Part shown: piece by piece, positions 45,826-54,709 of the stretch
How positions within the stretch are numbered: position 1 is the stretch's first letter
Layout: the number at the start of each line of letters is the position of its first letter
NCBI GenBank assembly: GCA_030427505.1
Contig: JAUICH010000009.1
Span: 124,001-188,000 of the forward strand
DNA length: 64,000 bases
Direction: 5' to 3'
Source: Verrucomicrobiia bacterium
Lineage (GTDB): Bacteria; Verrucomicrobiota; Verrucomicrobiia; Verrucomicrobiales; DEV007
The notes under the pieces: generated by a model
Told to the model about the DNA's origin: nothing
The model's input: the letters and a program-made list of their open reading frames with translations, nothing else
Database searches by the model: none
Made by a program: the position numbers and the translations under genes

Positions 45826-46398
45826 TTAGCTCTCAGGAATAGCCCCTTTCTGGGGCAAGCGCGCCTCAATCCGCTTCAGCGTATCGCTAATTTCCCGCAG
45901 AAGCTCCGTGGAACCCGCTTCAGCCGGCGCCGCCGGTAATATGGCCGCCCCTTCCACCTTGTCGCCCGCGCGCCGCTGCTCCGCCAGCTCATTCTTTTGC
46001 TCCAGCACGGCATCGCGAAACTCCCGGGCGCCCACCACGCCGACCAGGCCCACCAGAGCGCCGGGCGAACTGCTGCCCGCGGTTTCAAAAGTCATTGTCT
46101 CCAGGCCCAGCGCCCGTTGAATGGGGCCCTGACTCATCCCCACGTCCGTGATCTTATCCAGTGGGATGGTCTTCTCCACCCTCACCAGGACGCCTTTCTT
46201 TACGTGGATGGCTTTCGTCGTCAGCACGCACTCCAGGCTCCGCAGGTAGCGGCCCGCCACCAGCAGCGACACAGGGATCCAGATGACGAGGAGCGGAATG
46301 GTGACGATGATCACCGTCATGATCAGGCACGAAGACAGGATCCAGTAGGTCTTCACTTTCGGGTTGAACTCGGCGCGGAGGAGAACGGTCTCTTTCAT
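45826..46398 (-). CDS. Membrane PH-domain (YdbS-type) protein
   Basis: This protein has 190 residues. Two adjacent hydrophobic segments (ILSSCLIMTVIIVTIPLLVI, then PVSLLVAGRYL) precede LECVLTTKAIHVKKGVLVRVEKTIPLDKITDVGMSQG, the bacterial PH-2 domain pattern. ALGLETMTFETAG completes the domain. The C-terminal 80 residues are charged and helical, including a possible coiled coil. Family function is unknown. Confidence 0.83.
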   Translation of the reverse strand: MKETVLLRAEFNPKVKTYWILSSCLIMTVIIVTIPLLVIWIPVSLLVAGRYLRSLECVLTTKAIHVKKGVLVRVEKTIPLDKITDVGMSQGPIQRALGLETMTFETAGSSSPGALVGLVGVVGAREFRDAVLEQKNELAEQRRAGDKVEGAAILPAAPAEAGSTELLREISDTLKRIEARLPQKGAIPES

Positions 46399-46746
46399 AA
46401 CAAGAGAAAGGCTACCCGCATCACATGACCCGCATCCATTACATTCAGCGCGCCCGTTTGTAAGAGGACTCCTCAGTCATCGACAGCGCCCCCTTGCCAC
46501 ATCTCCCGGTCTCCTCTTCTCCTTGTTTGACTTCACTTCGTTTTGCCCTCGCGACGCTCCGGCTACCTCCGGTTGTCCACTTCGTTCCGAATCCTTGTCT
46601 CCTCTTCTCCCTGTCTCCCCCTCTGGCGCAAAACCCAGCCACGCCCCAAAGCCCACCGGCCATCCCCCACCTCTCTCCACGCCCCCCACAAGCCCTTTCT
46701 CCATTTGCCCCCGCACCGCTCCCGCGCTAACTGATAGTCCCCCGCC
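46399..46746. other. 348-base pyrimidine-rich intergenic region
   Basis: No gene is supported. The plus strand is strongly C/T-rich. A 13-base direct repeat TCTCCTCTTCTCC occurs at 46510-46522 and 46598-46610. It resembles boilerplate intergenic sequence of PVC genomes, which I cannot test here. Confidence 0.45.
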
Positions 46747-47613
46747 ATGGCCGCCCCTATTCTAGTAGCAGACAAGATTACCAAGCGCTTTGGCGACTTC
46801 ACCGCCGTCGATTCGCTGTCCATGTCTATTCAGCCCGGGGAGATCCTCGGTCTCCTGGGCGTGAACGGCGCGGGCAAGACCACCGCCATGAACATGCTGC
46901 TGGGCCTGCTCATCCCCACGGAGGGCAGCATCCAGGTCTTCGGAAAAGACCTCACCAAGCACCGGGTGGAAATCCTGAAGCAGACCAATTTCTGCTCCGC
47001 CTACACCAATTTGCCCAGCAACCTGCGCGTCTGGCAGAACCTGCACGTCTTCGCCAAGCTCTACGGAGTGAAGAACTGGCGCCAGCGGATGGACGAACTA
47101 CTGGAGTTGATGGAAATCCCCCACCTGAAAGACCGCGTCACCGGCCACCTCTCCGCCGGGGAATCTACCCGCCTGCACCTCTGCAAGTCCCTCCTGAATA
47201 ATCCGCGCCTGCTCATGATGGACGAGCCCACCGCCAGTCTGGACCCCGACATGGCGGACAAGGTGCGCAAAGCCATCCGCCACGTGCAGCGGGAGCACGG
47301 CATTTCCGTCCTCTACACCTCCCACAACATGCGCGACGTGGAGGAGGTCTGCGACCGCGTCGTCTTCCTGCACAAGGGCAAGATCCTGACCGAAGGCACG
47401 CCGGACGACATCAAGCGGCACTTCGCGGAGGAATCCCTGGAAAACGTCTTCATCCGCGTGGCCCGCAGCGGAGACATGGTGCCCATGGGCGCCGCGGTAG
47501 AAGACGCAGAGGAAGCGGAAGCCAAGGCGCACGCTGTCGCGGAGACCGGCGCGGAAGCTGAAGCCACCACCCGGGCCCCGGGCAGAAAGGAGGGCGACGC
47601 ATCCTCATCATGA
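46747..47613 (+). CDS. ABC-2 type exporter ATP-binding protein
   Basis: This protein has 288 residues. Walker A is GVNGAGKTTA at 38-47, the signature motif LSAGE near 136, and Walker B LLMMDEPTASLDP near 155. The C-terminal 50 residues are Ala/Glu-rich and dispensable-looking (AEDAEEAEAKAHAVAETGAE is similar). Its stop overlaps the start of the permease gene (ATGA), so the two are translationally coupled. Substrate unknown. Confidence 0.93.
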   Translation: MAAPILVADKITKRFGDFTAVDSLSMSIQPGEILGLLGVNGAGKTTAMNMLLGLLIPTEGSIQVFGKDLTKHRVEILKQTNFCSAYTNLPSNLRVWQNLHVFAKLYGVKNWRQRMDELLELMEIPHLKDRVTGHLSAGESTRLHLCKSLLNNPRLLMMDEPTASLDPDMADKVRKAIRHVQREHGISVLYTSHNMRDVEEVCDRVVFLHKGKILTEGTPDDIKRHFAEESLENVFIRVARSGDMVPMGAAVEDAEEAEAKAHAVAETGAEAEATTRAPGRKEGDASSS

Positions 47614-48410
47614 TCAACTTCGGCGTCATTCACGCGCTCGTCCTGCGCTACCTCTACCTCTTCACCCGTACGCCCATCCGGCTCATCGAGCTGCTGTTCT
47701 GGCCCATCGTACAGCTCCTGGTCTGGGGTTACCTGACCACCTACCTCCAGCGGAATACCGACGCGGAGTTCTCCGGTTTCATCACCTTCCTTATCGGCGC
47801 CGTCATCTTCTGGGACGTGCTCTTCCGTTCCCAGCAGGCTGTCGCCATTTACTTCCTGGAAGACGTCTGGACGCGAAACGTGTTGAACGTCTTCGTCGCC
47901 CCTATTCGCACCGTGGAATACCTGGGCGCCACCTTCACCGTGGGCATCATGCGCACCGCGCTCACGGTTACCATCCTCTCCCTCATTTCCTACGGGCTCT
48001 ATCACTTCAACATCCTGTCCCTGCACTGGGCGCTGTTCCCCTTCGTCTTCAACCTTCTCCTTTTCGGATGGTCCCTGGGTATGATCTCCACCGCCCTCAT
48101 CGTCCGCTGGGGTCCCGCCGCCGAGACCCTCGCCTGGGCCACGCCCTTCCTCATCCAACCCTTCGCCTGCGTCTTTTATCCGCTGAGCGAATTGCCCGCC
48201 TGGATGCAGTGGATCAGCGCTTCGTTGCCCGCCACCCACGTCTTCGAAGGCATGCGCGCCATCCTCAAGACAGGCGAGCTACCCGTCACGAATCTTGTCT
48301 GGGCGTTCGGCCTGAACGCCGCCTACATGGCCGGCGCGGGCTGGCTCTTTGGCCACGTGCTGAAGGTGGCCCGGATCAAGGGCCTGCTGACGAAGTTTGC
48401 TTCGCAGTGA
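47610..48410 (+). CDS. ABC-2 type exporter permease
   Basis: This protein has 266 residues with six hydrophobic segments, for example LLFWPIVQLLVWGYLTTYL, FITFLIGAVIFWDVLF, ALFPFVFNLLLFGWSLG and FLIQPFACVFYPLSELP. The FYPLSELPAWMQWI phrase is the ABC-2 permease signature, seen in drug or polysaccharide exporters. It shares an ATGA overlap with the ATPase gene. Substrate unknown. Confidence 0.9.
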   Translation: MINFGVIHALVLRYLYLFTRTPIRLIELLFWPIVQLLVWGYLTTYLQRNTDAEFSGFITFLIGAVIFWDVLFRSQQAVAIYFLEDVWTRNVLNVFVAPIRTVEYLGATFTVGIMRTALTVTILSLISYGLYHFNILSLHWALFPFVFNLLLFGWSLGMISTALIVRWGPAAETLAWATPFLIQPFACVFYPLSELPAWMQWISASLPATHVFEGMRAILKTGELPVTNLVWAFGLNAAYMAGAGWLFGHVLKVARIKGLLTKFASQ

Positions 48411-48458
48411 GGGGACGCGACAGTCAGACTTTCAGACGGCCGCACTATCGGATTTTTC
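48411..48458. repeat. Left inverted flank of the four-helix-bundle gene
   Basis: GGGGACGCGACAGTC, then GACTTTCAGAC and ATCGGATTTTTC, match the reverse complement of 48967-49014 (GGGGACGTGACAATC, GACTTTCGGAC, AATCGGAATTTTC) with small gaps. The pair encloses the four-helix-bundle gene. Confidence 0.6.
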
Positions 48459-48469
48459 TCACGTATGCC

Positions 48470-48865
48470 TTACTTTGATTGGGCCAAGATCCACTTTTCG
48501 GTGTAGTTTTGCCTTTGAATCAGCATGCCTATCAAATCGTCGTATTCCTTGTAGAGTCGCTTGGCTTCTTTGGGATCCAAATACGAACAATCCACGGCAA
48601 ACTGAAGCCCGGATTGCGTTTCGGCGGCTTCGCCTTCGCTCTCGTTGAGCTTGCTTACAAAAGAAGCGGCATACCGGCGTTTTCGCCAGCCTTCAACGAT
48701 GTTCGCCGCCACTGATCTCGACGATCTCCGCAATTGATCTGTCAGCGAGTAGCGTTCTTCCACGGGGAATTGTTTGCTCAACCGGAAGATCTCAGTCGCG
48801 GCGGTAAAAGCGCGCTGATAGACCTCCAAGTCAGTATGGCGAACAATTTTCGTCTTTCTTTCCAT
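48470..48865 (-). CDS. Four-helix-bundle protein (23S rRNA intervening-sequence type)
   Basis: This protein has 131 residues. DLEVYQRAFTAATEIFRLSK, DQLRRSSRSVAANIVEGWRK and the later ETQSGLQFAVDCSYL are the family pattern of TIGR02436-type proteins, first found in intervening sequences of 23S rRNA genes and now common as solitary genes in PVC and CFB genomes. I prefer the ATG at 48865 over a TTG six codons upstream. The function is unknown. Diverged inverted repeats flank the gene on both sides. Confidence 0.85.
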   Translation of the reverse strand: MERKTKIVRHTDLEVYQRAFTAATEIFRLSKQFPVEERYSLTDQLRRSSRSVAANIVEGWRKRRYAASFVSKLNESEGEAAETQSGLQFAVDCSYLDPKEAKRLYKEYDDLIGMLIQRQNYTEKWILAQSK

Positions 48866-48966
48866 GTGACCGGCTTCAATCAAACGAACTCACCAAAGCA
48901 ATAACACCGGAAAAATTGCCCAAATTTGGTTTCCACCTCACTCTATAAGTCTCCACACCCCCCCCC

Positions 48967-49014
48967 GAAAATTCCGATTGTCCGAAAGTCCGATCCTCCG
49001 ATTGTCACGTCCCC
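48967..49014. repeat. Right inverted flank of the four-helix-bundle gene
   Basis: This is the inverted partner of 48411-48458. It lies about 100 bases upstream of the gene start. A TCCGATTGTC sequence also occurs twice within about 40 bases. Confidence 0.6.
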
Positions 49015-49157
49015 CTATGACCGACCACCGCCTTGCAGCTCTCTTCTTTCCCTCTAAAAAAGTTGCCAAATTGTGAAACAATCCGCCGATCGGTGCCGTT
49101 ATACTAACAGAAGAACATCTTTCATTTCCCGGGCACACACACGTCAGTTGCCCGTTC

Positions 49158-49200
49158 GAAGGCCGCGTCACCCCTCCCTTGGCGCGGCCTTCACTCTTTT
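49158..49200 (+). terminator. Orphan strong intrinsic terminator
   Basis: A 10-base perfect stem GAAGGCCGCG/CGCGGCCTTC, extended by a G-U and a C-G pair, is followed by ACTCTTTTC. Just upstream, GGGCA...TGCCC (49131-49153) forms another hairpin, and TATACT at 49100 resembles a -10 element. No plus-strand gene precedes it within 700 bases. It may end a small RNA or act as an attenuator for the GcvH-like gene 150 bases further on. The rest of 48866-49353 holds nothing else I can name. Confidence 0.7.
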
Positions 49201-49353
49201 CTGAGGGTCCGGTCTTCTGCCGGCCTGATAGTCGCGCTCCGGCTGCCCCGAGCCCCCGCCGGACGCCGCCTCCATCCCGCTCCTCAGGCAAAACCATTGC
49301 CAATCCCGCTCCTAAAGGCCACCTTGGAAACCGCGCCGCTTTTCTGCCCATCA

Positions 49354-49815
49354 ATGGAATACGCCAAGTTCAAACACGCCCGCTTTTCCGCCCGGTTCCC
49401 GAAGACCTACCGCTACTCCCGTTCCCACTACTGGATGGCCGAAGATGAGGGCGAGCCCGGACTCTGGCGCGTGGGATTTACCAAGTTCGCCACCCGCATG
49501 CTGGGAGAGCTGGTGGAAGCGGAGTTTGAAAAAAAGGAGGGCGAACCCGTCTCCCCCGGCCAGCAAATCGGCTGGGTGGAAGGCTTTAAGGCGGCCAGCG
49601 ACGTTTTCTGCGTGATGGAGGGCGCCTTCCACGGCGGCAACGCCCTGCTGCAGGAGGACGCCTGCATTGTCCGCTCCGATCCGTATATCGACGGCTGGCT
49701 CTACGCCGTCCGCGGGCAGCCCGAAGAGGACAGCCTGGATGCGGACGGTTACCTGGACTACCTCAACGAAACGATCACTCGCATGCAGGCCCAGGAAAAG
49801 GAGCAGGAAGCCTGA
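49354..49815 (+). CDS. GcvH-like lipoyl-carrier protein
   Basis: This protein has 153 residues. It matches the glycine cleavage H fold: LWRVGFTKFATRMLGELVEA, WVEGFKAASDVFCVMEGAF and VRSDPYIDGWLYAVRG. Lys79 in GFKAASDV is the expected lipoylation site, normally ESVKA(A/V)SD. Extra residues at the N terminus (KFKHARFSARFPKTYRYSRS) and a GGN insertion make it divergent from a genuine GcvH. No gcvT, gcvP or lipoate ligase gene is in the window, so it may serve a different lipoyl-dependent system. CobW GTPase follows 102 bases downstream. Confidence 0.8.
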   Translation: MEYAKFKHARFSARFPKTYRYSRSHYWMAEDEGEPGLWRVGFTKFATRMLGELVEAEFEKKEGEPVSPGQQIGWVEGFKAASDVFCVMEGAFHGGNALLQEDACIVRSDPYIDGWLYAVRGQPEEDSLDADGYLDYLNETITRMQAQEKEQEA

Positions 49816-49917
49816 CTGGCGGTCCTGATTTCCCGGGAACAGCGCTGTGCCCCAACCTCACTTACACTTGCACCATCAGGCAACCATGCCTAGGATGAGC
49901 GCGCACCCAATACTCCC

Positions 49918-51060
49918 ATGGATCAACCCGCACGCTATATCATGATAGGTGGCTTTCTCGGCGCCGGCAAAACCACTTCCATCCAGAAGTTCGCTCAACA
50001 CCTCACGGCTCAGGGCTTGAAAGTCGGTCTCATCACGAACGACCAGGGCATGGGCCTGGTGGATTCCGCTCTCGGCCGCTCGAACCGTTTTCCGGTGGAG
50101 GAAATCTCCGGCGGCTGTTTCTGCTGCCGCTTCAATTCACTCATCGACGCCGCCCATAACCTTACCAGTACCACGCGCCCGGACGTCTTCCTGGCCGAGC
50201 CGGTGGGAAGCTGCACCGACCTGATGGCCACGGTCACCCTGCCCCTGCAGAGCATCTACGGAGATCAGTTCACCGTTTCCCCCTTCAGCGTTCTGGTGGA
50301 CCCGGTGCGCGCCCGCCGGGTCTTCGGACTGGAGAGCGGGAAAAAGTTCTCCGACAACGTCCACTACATCTACCGCAAGCAACTTGAAGAGGCGGAGATC
50401 ATTGTCATCAACAAGACAGACCTCGTCAGCGAAGAAGAGCGGGAAGAACTCCACGCCTTTTTCAAAGGTGAGTTTCCCGGCGCCAGGATCATCGAAATGT
50501 CCGCCCGCGAAGGCCGGAACCTGGAGAGCTGGTTCGAGACCGTTTACCACGGCGAGACGGAAGCCAGCCGCATCCTGGACATCGACTACCAGCGTTATGG
50601 CGACGGCGAAGCTCTCCTCGGCTGGCTGAACGCAACCGTGCGCATGAAACGGGAAGATGGTGAAGAGTTCGATGGCAACGAAATCATCCAGTCTCTCGCC
50701 ACCGGTCTCCGCGACCTGCTAGAGGTCCGGGGCCTGGAGGTTGCACACCTGAAAATGACGCTCACGCCAGAGGGCGATCCGTACGACATCGCCGCCGTAA
50801 ACCTGGTCCGCTCGGATCAACAGCCGGAACTTTCCCACCACCTGGCGGAAGAACTGGAGTCCGGCGAACTACTCGTCAACATGCGGGCTGAAGCCGATCC
50901 CGACATCCTGGAAAAGGCCGTCCAGGCCGCGTTCGAAAAGCTGCTCAGGCAGGACCGGGGGCTGAAGTACGAGATCGCTCACACCCAGCATTTCCGTCCG
51001 GGATTTCCCACGCCGACTCACCGCTTCACCTCCTCCACGGCGGTGCCTTTGTCCAAGTAG
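49918..51060 (+). CDS. CobW/G3E-family GTPase metallochaperone
   Basis: This protein has 380 residues. The P-loop GGFLGAGKTT lies at 11-20, the CxCC metal motif (GGCFCC) at 65-70, and NKTD for guanine recognition lies near residue 163. The C-terminal third is a CobW-C-like domain. The family delivers Zn, Co, Ni or Fe to target proteins using GTP. This branch differs from standard CobW in the phrase AEPVGSCTDL, typical of enzymes with a specific partner. The substrate metal cannot be read here. Neighbour: the GcvH-like gene. Confidence 0.88.
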   Translation: MDQPARYIMIGGFLGAGKTTSIQKFAQHLTAQGLKVGLITNDQGMGLVDSALGRSNRFPVEEISGGCFCCRFNSLIDAAHNLTSTTRPDVFLAEPVGSCTDLMATVTLPLQSIYGDQFTVSPFSVLVDPVRARRVFGLESGKKFSDNVHYIYRKQLEEAEIIVINKTDLVSEEEREELHAFFKGEFPGARIIEMSAREGRNLESWFETVYHGETEASRILDIDYQRYGDGEALLGWLNATVRMKREDGEEFDGNEIIQSLATGLRDLLEVRGLEVAHLKMTLTPEGDPYDIAAVNLVRSDQQPELSHHLAEELESGELLVNMRAEADPDILEKAVQAAFEKLLRQDRGLKYEIAHTQHFRPGFPTPTHRFTSSTAVPLSK

Positions 51061-51114
51061 GCTAACGTTCCTCTACGGCACTGCCGGGCTGGCGGAAACG
51101 CCCATCGCTCGTCT

Positions 51115-51328
51115 AGGCAGTGTGGACAAATTGGGGGCGGAGCGGCGCGAGAGCATTTTTTGTCTGGCAAGGCGCCGTGAACGGCATTGGGCCTATCCCC
51201 AATAGAGTGAGCGGGAACGAAGCCAGGCGAAAAATGGGCCGCGTCTCCAGATATTCGCCGCTCCGCGGCGCTGAGTCCTCTACCCCTTTCTTCATTTCCG
51301 GTCCGTTCCCAATTTGTCCATACTGCCT
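51115..51328. mobile_element. MITE-like element copy 2, 214 bp
   Basis: This is a second copy of the element at 28574, differing at scattered positions (roughly 85-90% alike by eye), with the same 20-bp ends AGGCAGTGTGGACAAATTGG and CCAATTTGTCCATACTGCCT. Its last base is the first base (plus-strand numbering) of the stop codon of the following minus-strand prepilin fusion gene. So the insertion lies precisely at a gene end. Confidence 0.85.
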
Positions 51329-53226
51329 TAGTTCACGATCACTCCGGCGGCGTTGTCCGCTGCATTCCCAGCGTCTTCCAGCACCTCATCAACCAGATCC
51401 AGCAGGCCGTAGGCATTTCCGTTATTGCCGTTGCCTTTGCCTTTGCTTGGCGGATCCACCTTTTCGAAGACTCCCCACACCGCCACGGAGGCGGACTGGT
51501 TTTCCTGCACGTGGAACTCATCGAAGTTCGACAGACCGTAGCTCGTCGTCTCACCAAAAATCAGGGTAAACTCGTAATAGTTGTCTGACCCAATCTTTAA
51601 CAGGGAGGTGGAGACCGCCGAGTCAATCTGCACATAGTCAGCCGAAAGCCAGGGATCGGCATTCGGGTCGCTGTTGTTAGACGTGTTGATGAGATCAAAG
51701 GAGAAGTCGAACTTCTTCTTTCCTCCCTGAACGAAGTCCAGTTCCACCCCCAGGCTCACACTATCGGCGCCCGTGCCCGAAGAAATGGTCCCATTATAGT
51801 AAGAAAGGGAACCCAACTGGAAGGCGACTCCTTCATTGATGCTGGAGAAGTCACTCCCGGCAAAATCCAGCGAGCTTACATGGTTTGCCCCTGTAGCACT
51901 GCCCCAGGTAAAGTAGGAGTTGGACTGACCGTTACCGTGCAAATTCGTCACCATGGTACTGTCGCCACCGGGATTTGAAAACAGACCCACTACCGAACCG
52001 CTGAGATCGGTGATCTCTTCCACCACCACGACGAGGTCGCTGGAAATCGAGCTCTCGGTATAGTAGTCCGTCGTGGGCACCGCCCGGGCTTCGATCTCAA
52101 TATCCAGATCGTAGTCATTGCTGGAAAGCGAAAATGTTCCGTCATAGGAGGTCCACGGTCCGCCGTCGATCCGGTATTCGATGACCGAAATCTCCGGATC
52201 GTTCGGGTTGGTCAACTGCACATAAATGGTGTCTTCCGACATCACCCCGGACGAAGGGATAATCGTGGGCGCAATCAGCTGTTCCGGAGTCGCGTCGTAG
52301 TCCTGATTGGTGACACCGCTGTCCCGCCAGACATCCGTATCCACACTGACCGCCTTGGCAAAAATCCGGTCTAACGGATCGACATAGAACAGCACGCCTG
52401 GAGTGTATTCGTTCCAGTTGTACCCGTCCGTCGAATAGATGATCTCCGAACTGCCGGAAGGATTCGGATTGGTCAGGCCCACGCCCAGGGGAAAGTCCGA
52501 GATGGGATGATACGTCTCGGTAACCGTGAAGAGTGGCACCTGTAAGGTACTGGGATTTCCTCCCGAGCCTCCTCCAGAACTTCCACCGCCGGGACCTCCC
52601 GGACCGCTGCCGCCGCCCGGATAGCCCGTGCCCGTTCCCCCCGTGGAGGGATTGGTCGGAATGTTGCTGGGTCCTTGTTGGGACGCCGGCGCCCGGTCTT
52701 CGTAGTCCCAGATCCAGTCATCTTCGACCGCCAGGGACATGGTGGGATTCCGGGTTTCCGTAGCCGCGGAGTCCGAGTCTCCCGTACTGTCAAACCGGAC
52801 ACTCTTGATACCGGGAGGGCCGGAAGTGGCGACGGTGAATTTCAGATTCGCGCTGTCCCAATAGGCCCGGGGTTCACTGGTCGCGGCTTCGGCGGCTGTC
52901 TGCCAGGAGAAGGTCATCCGTTCGTCCACCAGGCTGCCTGTCAGGCCGGCAATCTTCTTCGCGGATTCCGCGTTGGCTTTGGTCTTGAGCTTGGCCAACA
53001 CCGTCTCCGCGGTATCGGAGGCCGTCACTTTGCCATGAAAGCTCTGATAAGCACTGACCGCGGAATTCAAAGTCTGAACGTCTGAGGTCAGCTTGGTGCT
53101 GTCCACTCCTTGGCGCCATCCCACCAAAGCAATAATCGAAACCGCCGCGATGACACCGATGGTGCCCACAGTGGCGATCAGCTCAACCAGGGAAAAAGCC
53201 CGTTCGCGAGGTGCCTTCATTCTCAT
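51328..53226 (-). CDS. Prepilin-type protein fused to choice-of-anchor K domain
   Basis: This protein has 632 residues. The N terminus AFSLVELIATVGTIGVIAAV is a type IV prepilin cleavage and helix motif (after the short leader MRMKAPRER). A linker rich in Gly, Ser, Thr and Pro lies near residues 200-230. IIYSTDGYNWNEYTPGVLFY resembles a chitobiase C-terminal beta domain. From about 405 the chain (STMVTNLHGNGQSNSYFTWG, SLDFAGSDF and SLSYYNGTI) matches the choice-of-anchor K domain. The combination is typical of Verrucomicrobia exported prepilin-like proteins. It is probably an adhesin or surface protein processed like a pilin. The stop codon abuts a MITE copy. Confidence 0.83.
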   Translation of the reverse strand: MRMKAPRERAFSLVELIATVGTIGVIAAVSIIALVGWRQGVDSTKLTSDVQTLNSAVSAYQSFHGKVTASDTAETVLAKLKTKANAESAKKIAGLTGSLVDERMTFSWQTAAEAATSEPRAYWDSANLKFTVATSGPPGIKSVRFDSTGDSDSAATETRNPTMSLAVEDDWIWDYEDRAPASQQGPSNIPTNPSTGGTGTGYPGGGSGPGGPGGGSSGGGSGGNPSTLQVPLFTVTETYHPISDFPLGVGLTNPNPSGSSEIIYSTDGYNWNEYTPGVLFYVDPLDRIFAKAVSVDTDVWRDSGVTNQDYDATPEQLIAPTIIPSSGVMSEDTIYVQLTNPNDPEISVIEYRIDGGPWTSYDGTFSLSSNDYDLDIEIEARAVPTTDYYTESSISSDLVVVVEEITDLSGSVVGLFSNPGGDSTMVTNLHGNGQSNSYFTWGSATGANHVSSLDFAGSDFSSINEGVAFQLGSLSYYNGTISSGTGADSVSLGVELDFVQGGKKKFDFSFDLINTSNNSDPNADPWLSADYVQIDSAVSTSLLKIGSDNYYEFTLIFGETTSYGLSNFDEFHVQENQSASVAVWGVFEKVDPPSKGKGNGNNGNAYGLLDLVDEVLEDAGNAADNAAGVIVN

Positions 53227-53413
53227 CTTAAAGAATAGTTTCTACATTGATTTTAATAAATTTTATAAGAACCACAAGATATTTTATGGAAATTCTAGAA
53301 TTTTCGAAAGCGCATTCCCGGTTGAATCCCGCCCGTTTCGCCGTTTGTTCTAGTTCCCGCCTTGGCGGTGCTGGCCAAGCCAGCGTTTCACCCCGCCCCG
53401 GCTCCCAGACCCC

Positions 53414-54709
53414 GTGATCGTCCCCTCCCTCCAATACGCCGCCCGCATCCTCCGCACCGCCGACACGCGCCATCTGTGGAAATTCACCTGGAACTTCGGC
53501 GTCAAAGGCGTGCGATCGGTGAATCTCTTCAAGAAACGCCTCAAGGAAGGCATCTATTTTCCCCCCTTCCTCTACCTCTCCATCCTGAACAGCTGCAACC
53601 TGCGCTGCCAGGGCTGCTGGGTGGATGTGGACAAGCCGCAGGTCAAGATTGAGTTCGACGAGTTGAACAAGCTCGTCCTGGACGCGAAGGCCCACGGGAA
53701 CAGCTTTTTCGGCATTCTGGGGGGGGAACCCTTCATGCACCCGGAACTGCTCGACTTCCTGGCCCAGCACCCGGACTGCTTTTTCCAGATTTTCACCAAC
53801 GGTCAGCTCATTACGGACAAGACCGCCGAGCGGCTCAGAGAACTCGGCAACGCGACCCCGCTCATTTCCATCGAGGGCACCGAAGTCGTCAGCGACGAAC
53901 GCCGCGGCAAGAAAGACGTGCTGAACCGTACGCTCCGTGGCCTGGACAACTGCCTGAAGCACAAGCTGGTCACCGGTGTGGCCACCAGCCTCTGCCAGAC
54001 GAACATCGACGAACTTCTTACCGAAGACTGGTTGCGCCACCTCATCAAGCGCGGCGTGCACTACGCCTGGTACCACACCTACCGGCCCGTGGGACCCCAG
54101 ATTCATCCGGAACTGGCCCTCACCCCGGAGCAGGCCCGGAAGGTTCGCCAATTCGTGGTGGACATGCGCTGCAAGCTGCCCATCGCCATCATCGATGCCT
54201 ACTACGACGGCAATGGCCAGGCCCTCTGCCCCATGGCCAACGGTATTTCTCACCACATCGGCCCCACCGGGGGGATCGAGCCCTGCCCCATCATCCAGTT
54301 CGCCACGGAGAACATTCGCGACCATGACAGCATCTACGAGCTGATGACCAAGTCCGAGTTCCTCCGCGACTTCCGCCAGGTGGCCGCCCAGAATACTCGC
54401 GGCTGCATCGTTCTGGAACGGCCCGACCTCGTCAAAGAACTGGCCGAAAAACACGGCGCCAAAGACACCACCATCCGCCAGACCGCCATCGCGGAGCTCG
54501 ACTCCATGACGCCCCGCGGCAGCCAGTACCTTCCCACCGGCGACGAGATTCCGGAGAAGAACTGGATGTACAAGTTCGCCAAGAAATACTGGTTCAACGA
54601 CTTTGGCGTCTACCAAGACCTGGAAGCCCGCGGCCGCCAGGCCCAGCAGCCCCATCCCGACCCGGCCCGCTCGAATCACCCCAAATCCCCCGCCCTCGCG
54701 GAGAACTGA
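53414..54709 (+). CDS. Radical SAM enzyme with SPASM-like C terminus
   Basis: This protein has 431 residues and starts with GTG. The radical SAM cluster motif is CNLRCQGC (Cys61, Cys65, Cys68), followed by GILGGEPFMHPELL. Later Cys residues (LCPMANGISHHIGP, GIEPCPIIQFA, TRGCIVL) fit an auxiliary Fe-S site. The protein probably modifies a peptide, protein or small molecule; the substrate is unknown. The small Cys-rich gene 136 bases downstream may be its partner. The 187 bases upstream are AT-rich near the prepilin start. Confidence 0.85.
   Translation: MIVPSLQYAARILRTADTRHLWKFTWNFGVKGVRSVNLFKKRLKEGIYFPPFLYLSILNSCNLRCQGCWVDVDKPQVKIEFDELNKLVLDAKAHGNSFFGILGGEPFMHPELLDFLAQHPDCFFQIFTNGQLITDKTAERLRELGNATPLISIEGTEVVSDERRGKKDVLNRTLRGLDNCLKHKLVTGVATSLCQTNIDELLTEDWLRHLIKRGVHYAWYHTYRPVGPQIHPELALTPEQARKVRQFVVDMRCKLPIAIIDAYYDGNGQALCPMANGISHHIGPTGGIEPCPIIQFATENIRDHDSIYELMTKSEFLRDFRQVAAQNTRGCIVLERPDLVKELAEKHGAKDTTIRQTAIAELDSMTPRGSQYLPTGDEIPEKNWMYKFAKKYWFNDFGVYQDLEARGRQAQQPHPDPARSNHPKSPALAEN

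Noticed and set aside
53228-54679. Long minus-strand ORF of 483 codons
   Set aside because: It is the shadow of the radical SAM gene, whose CNLRCQGC motif and coding pattern are clear.
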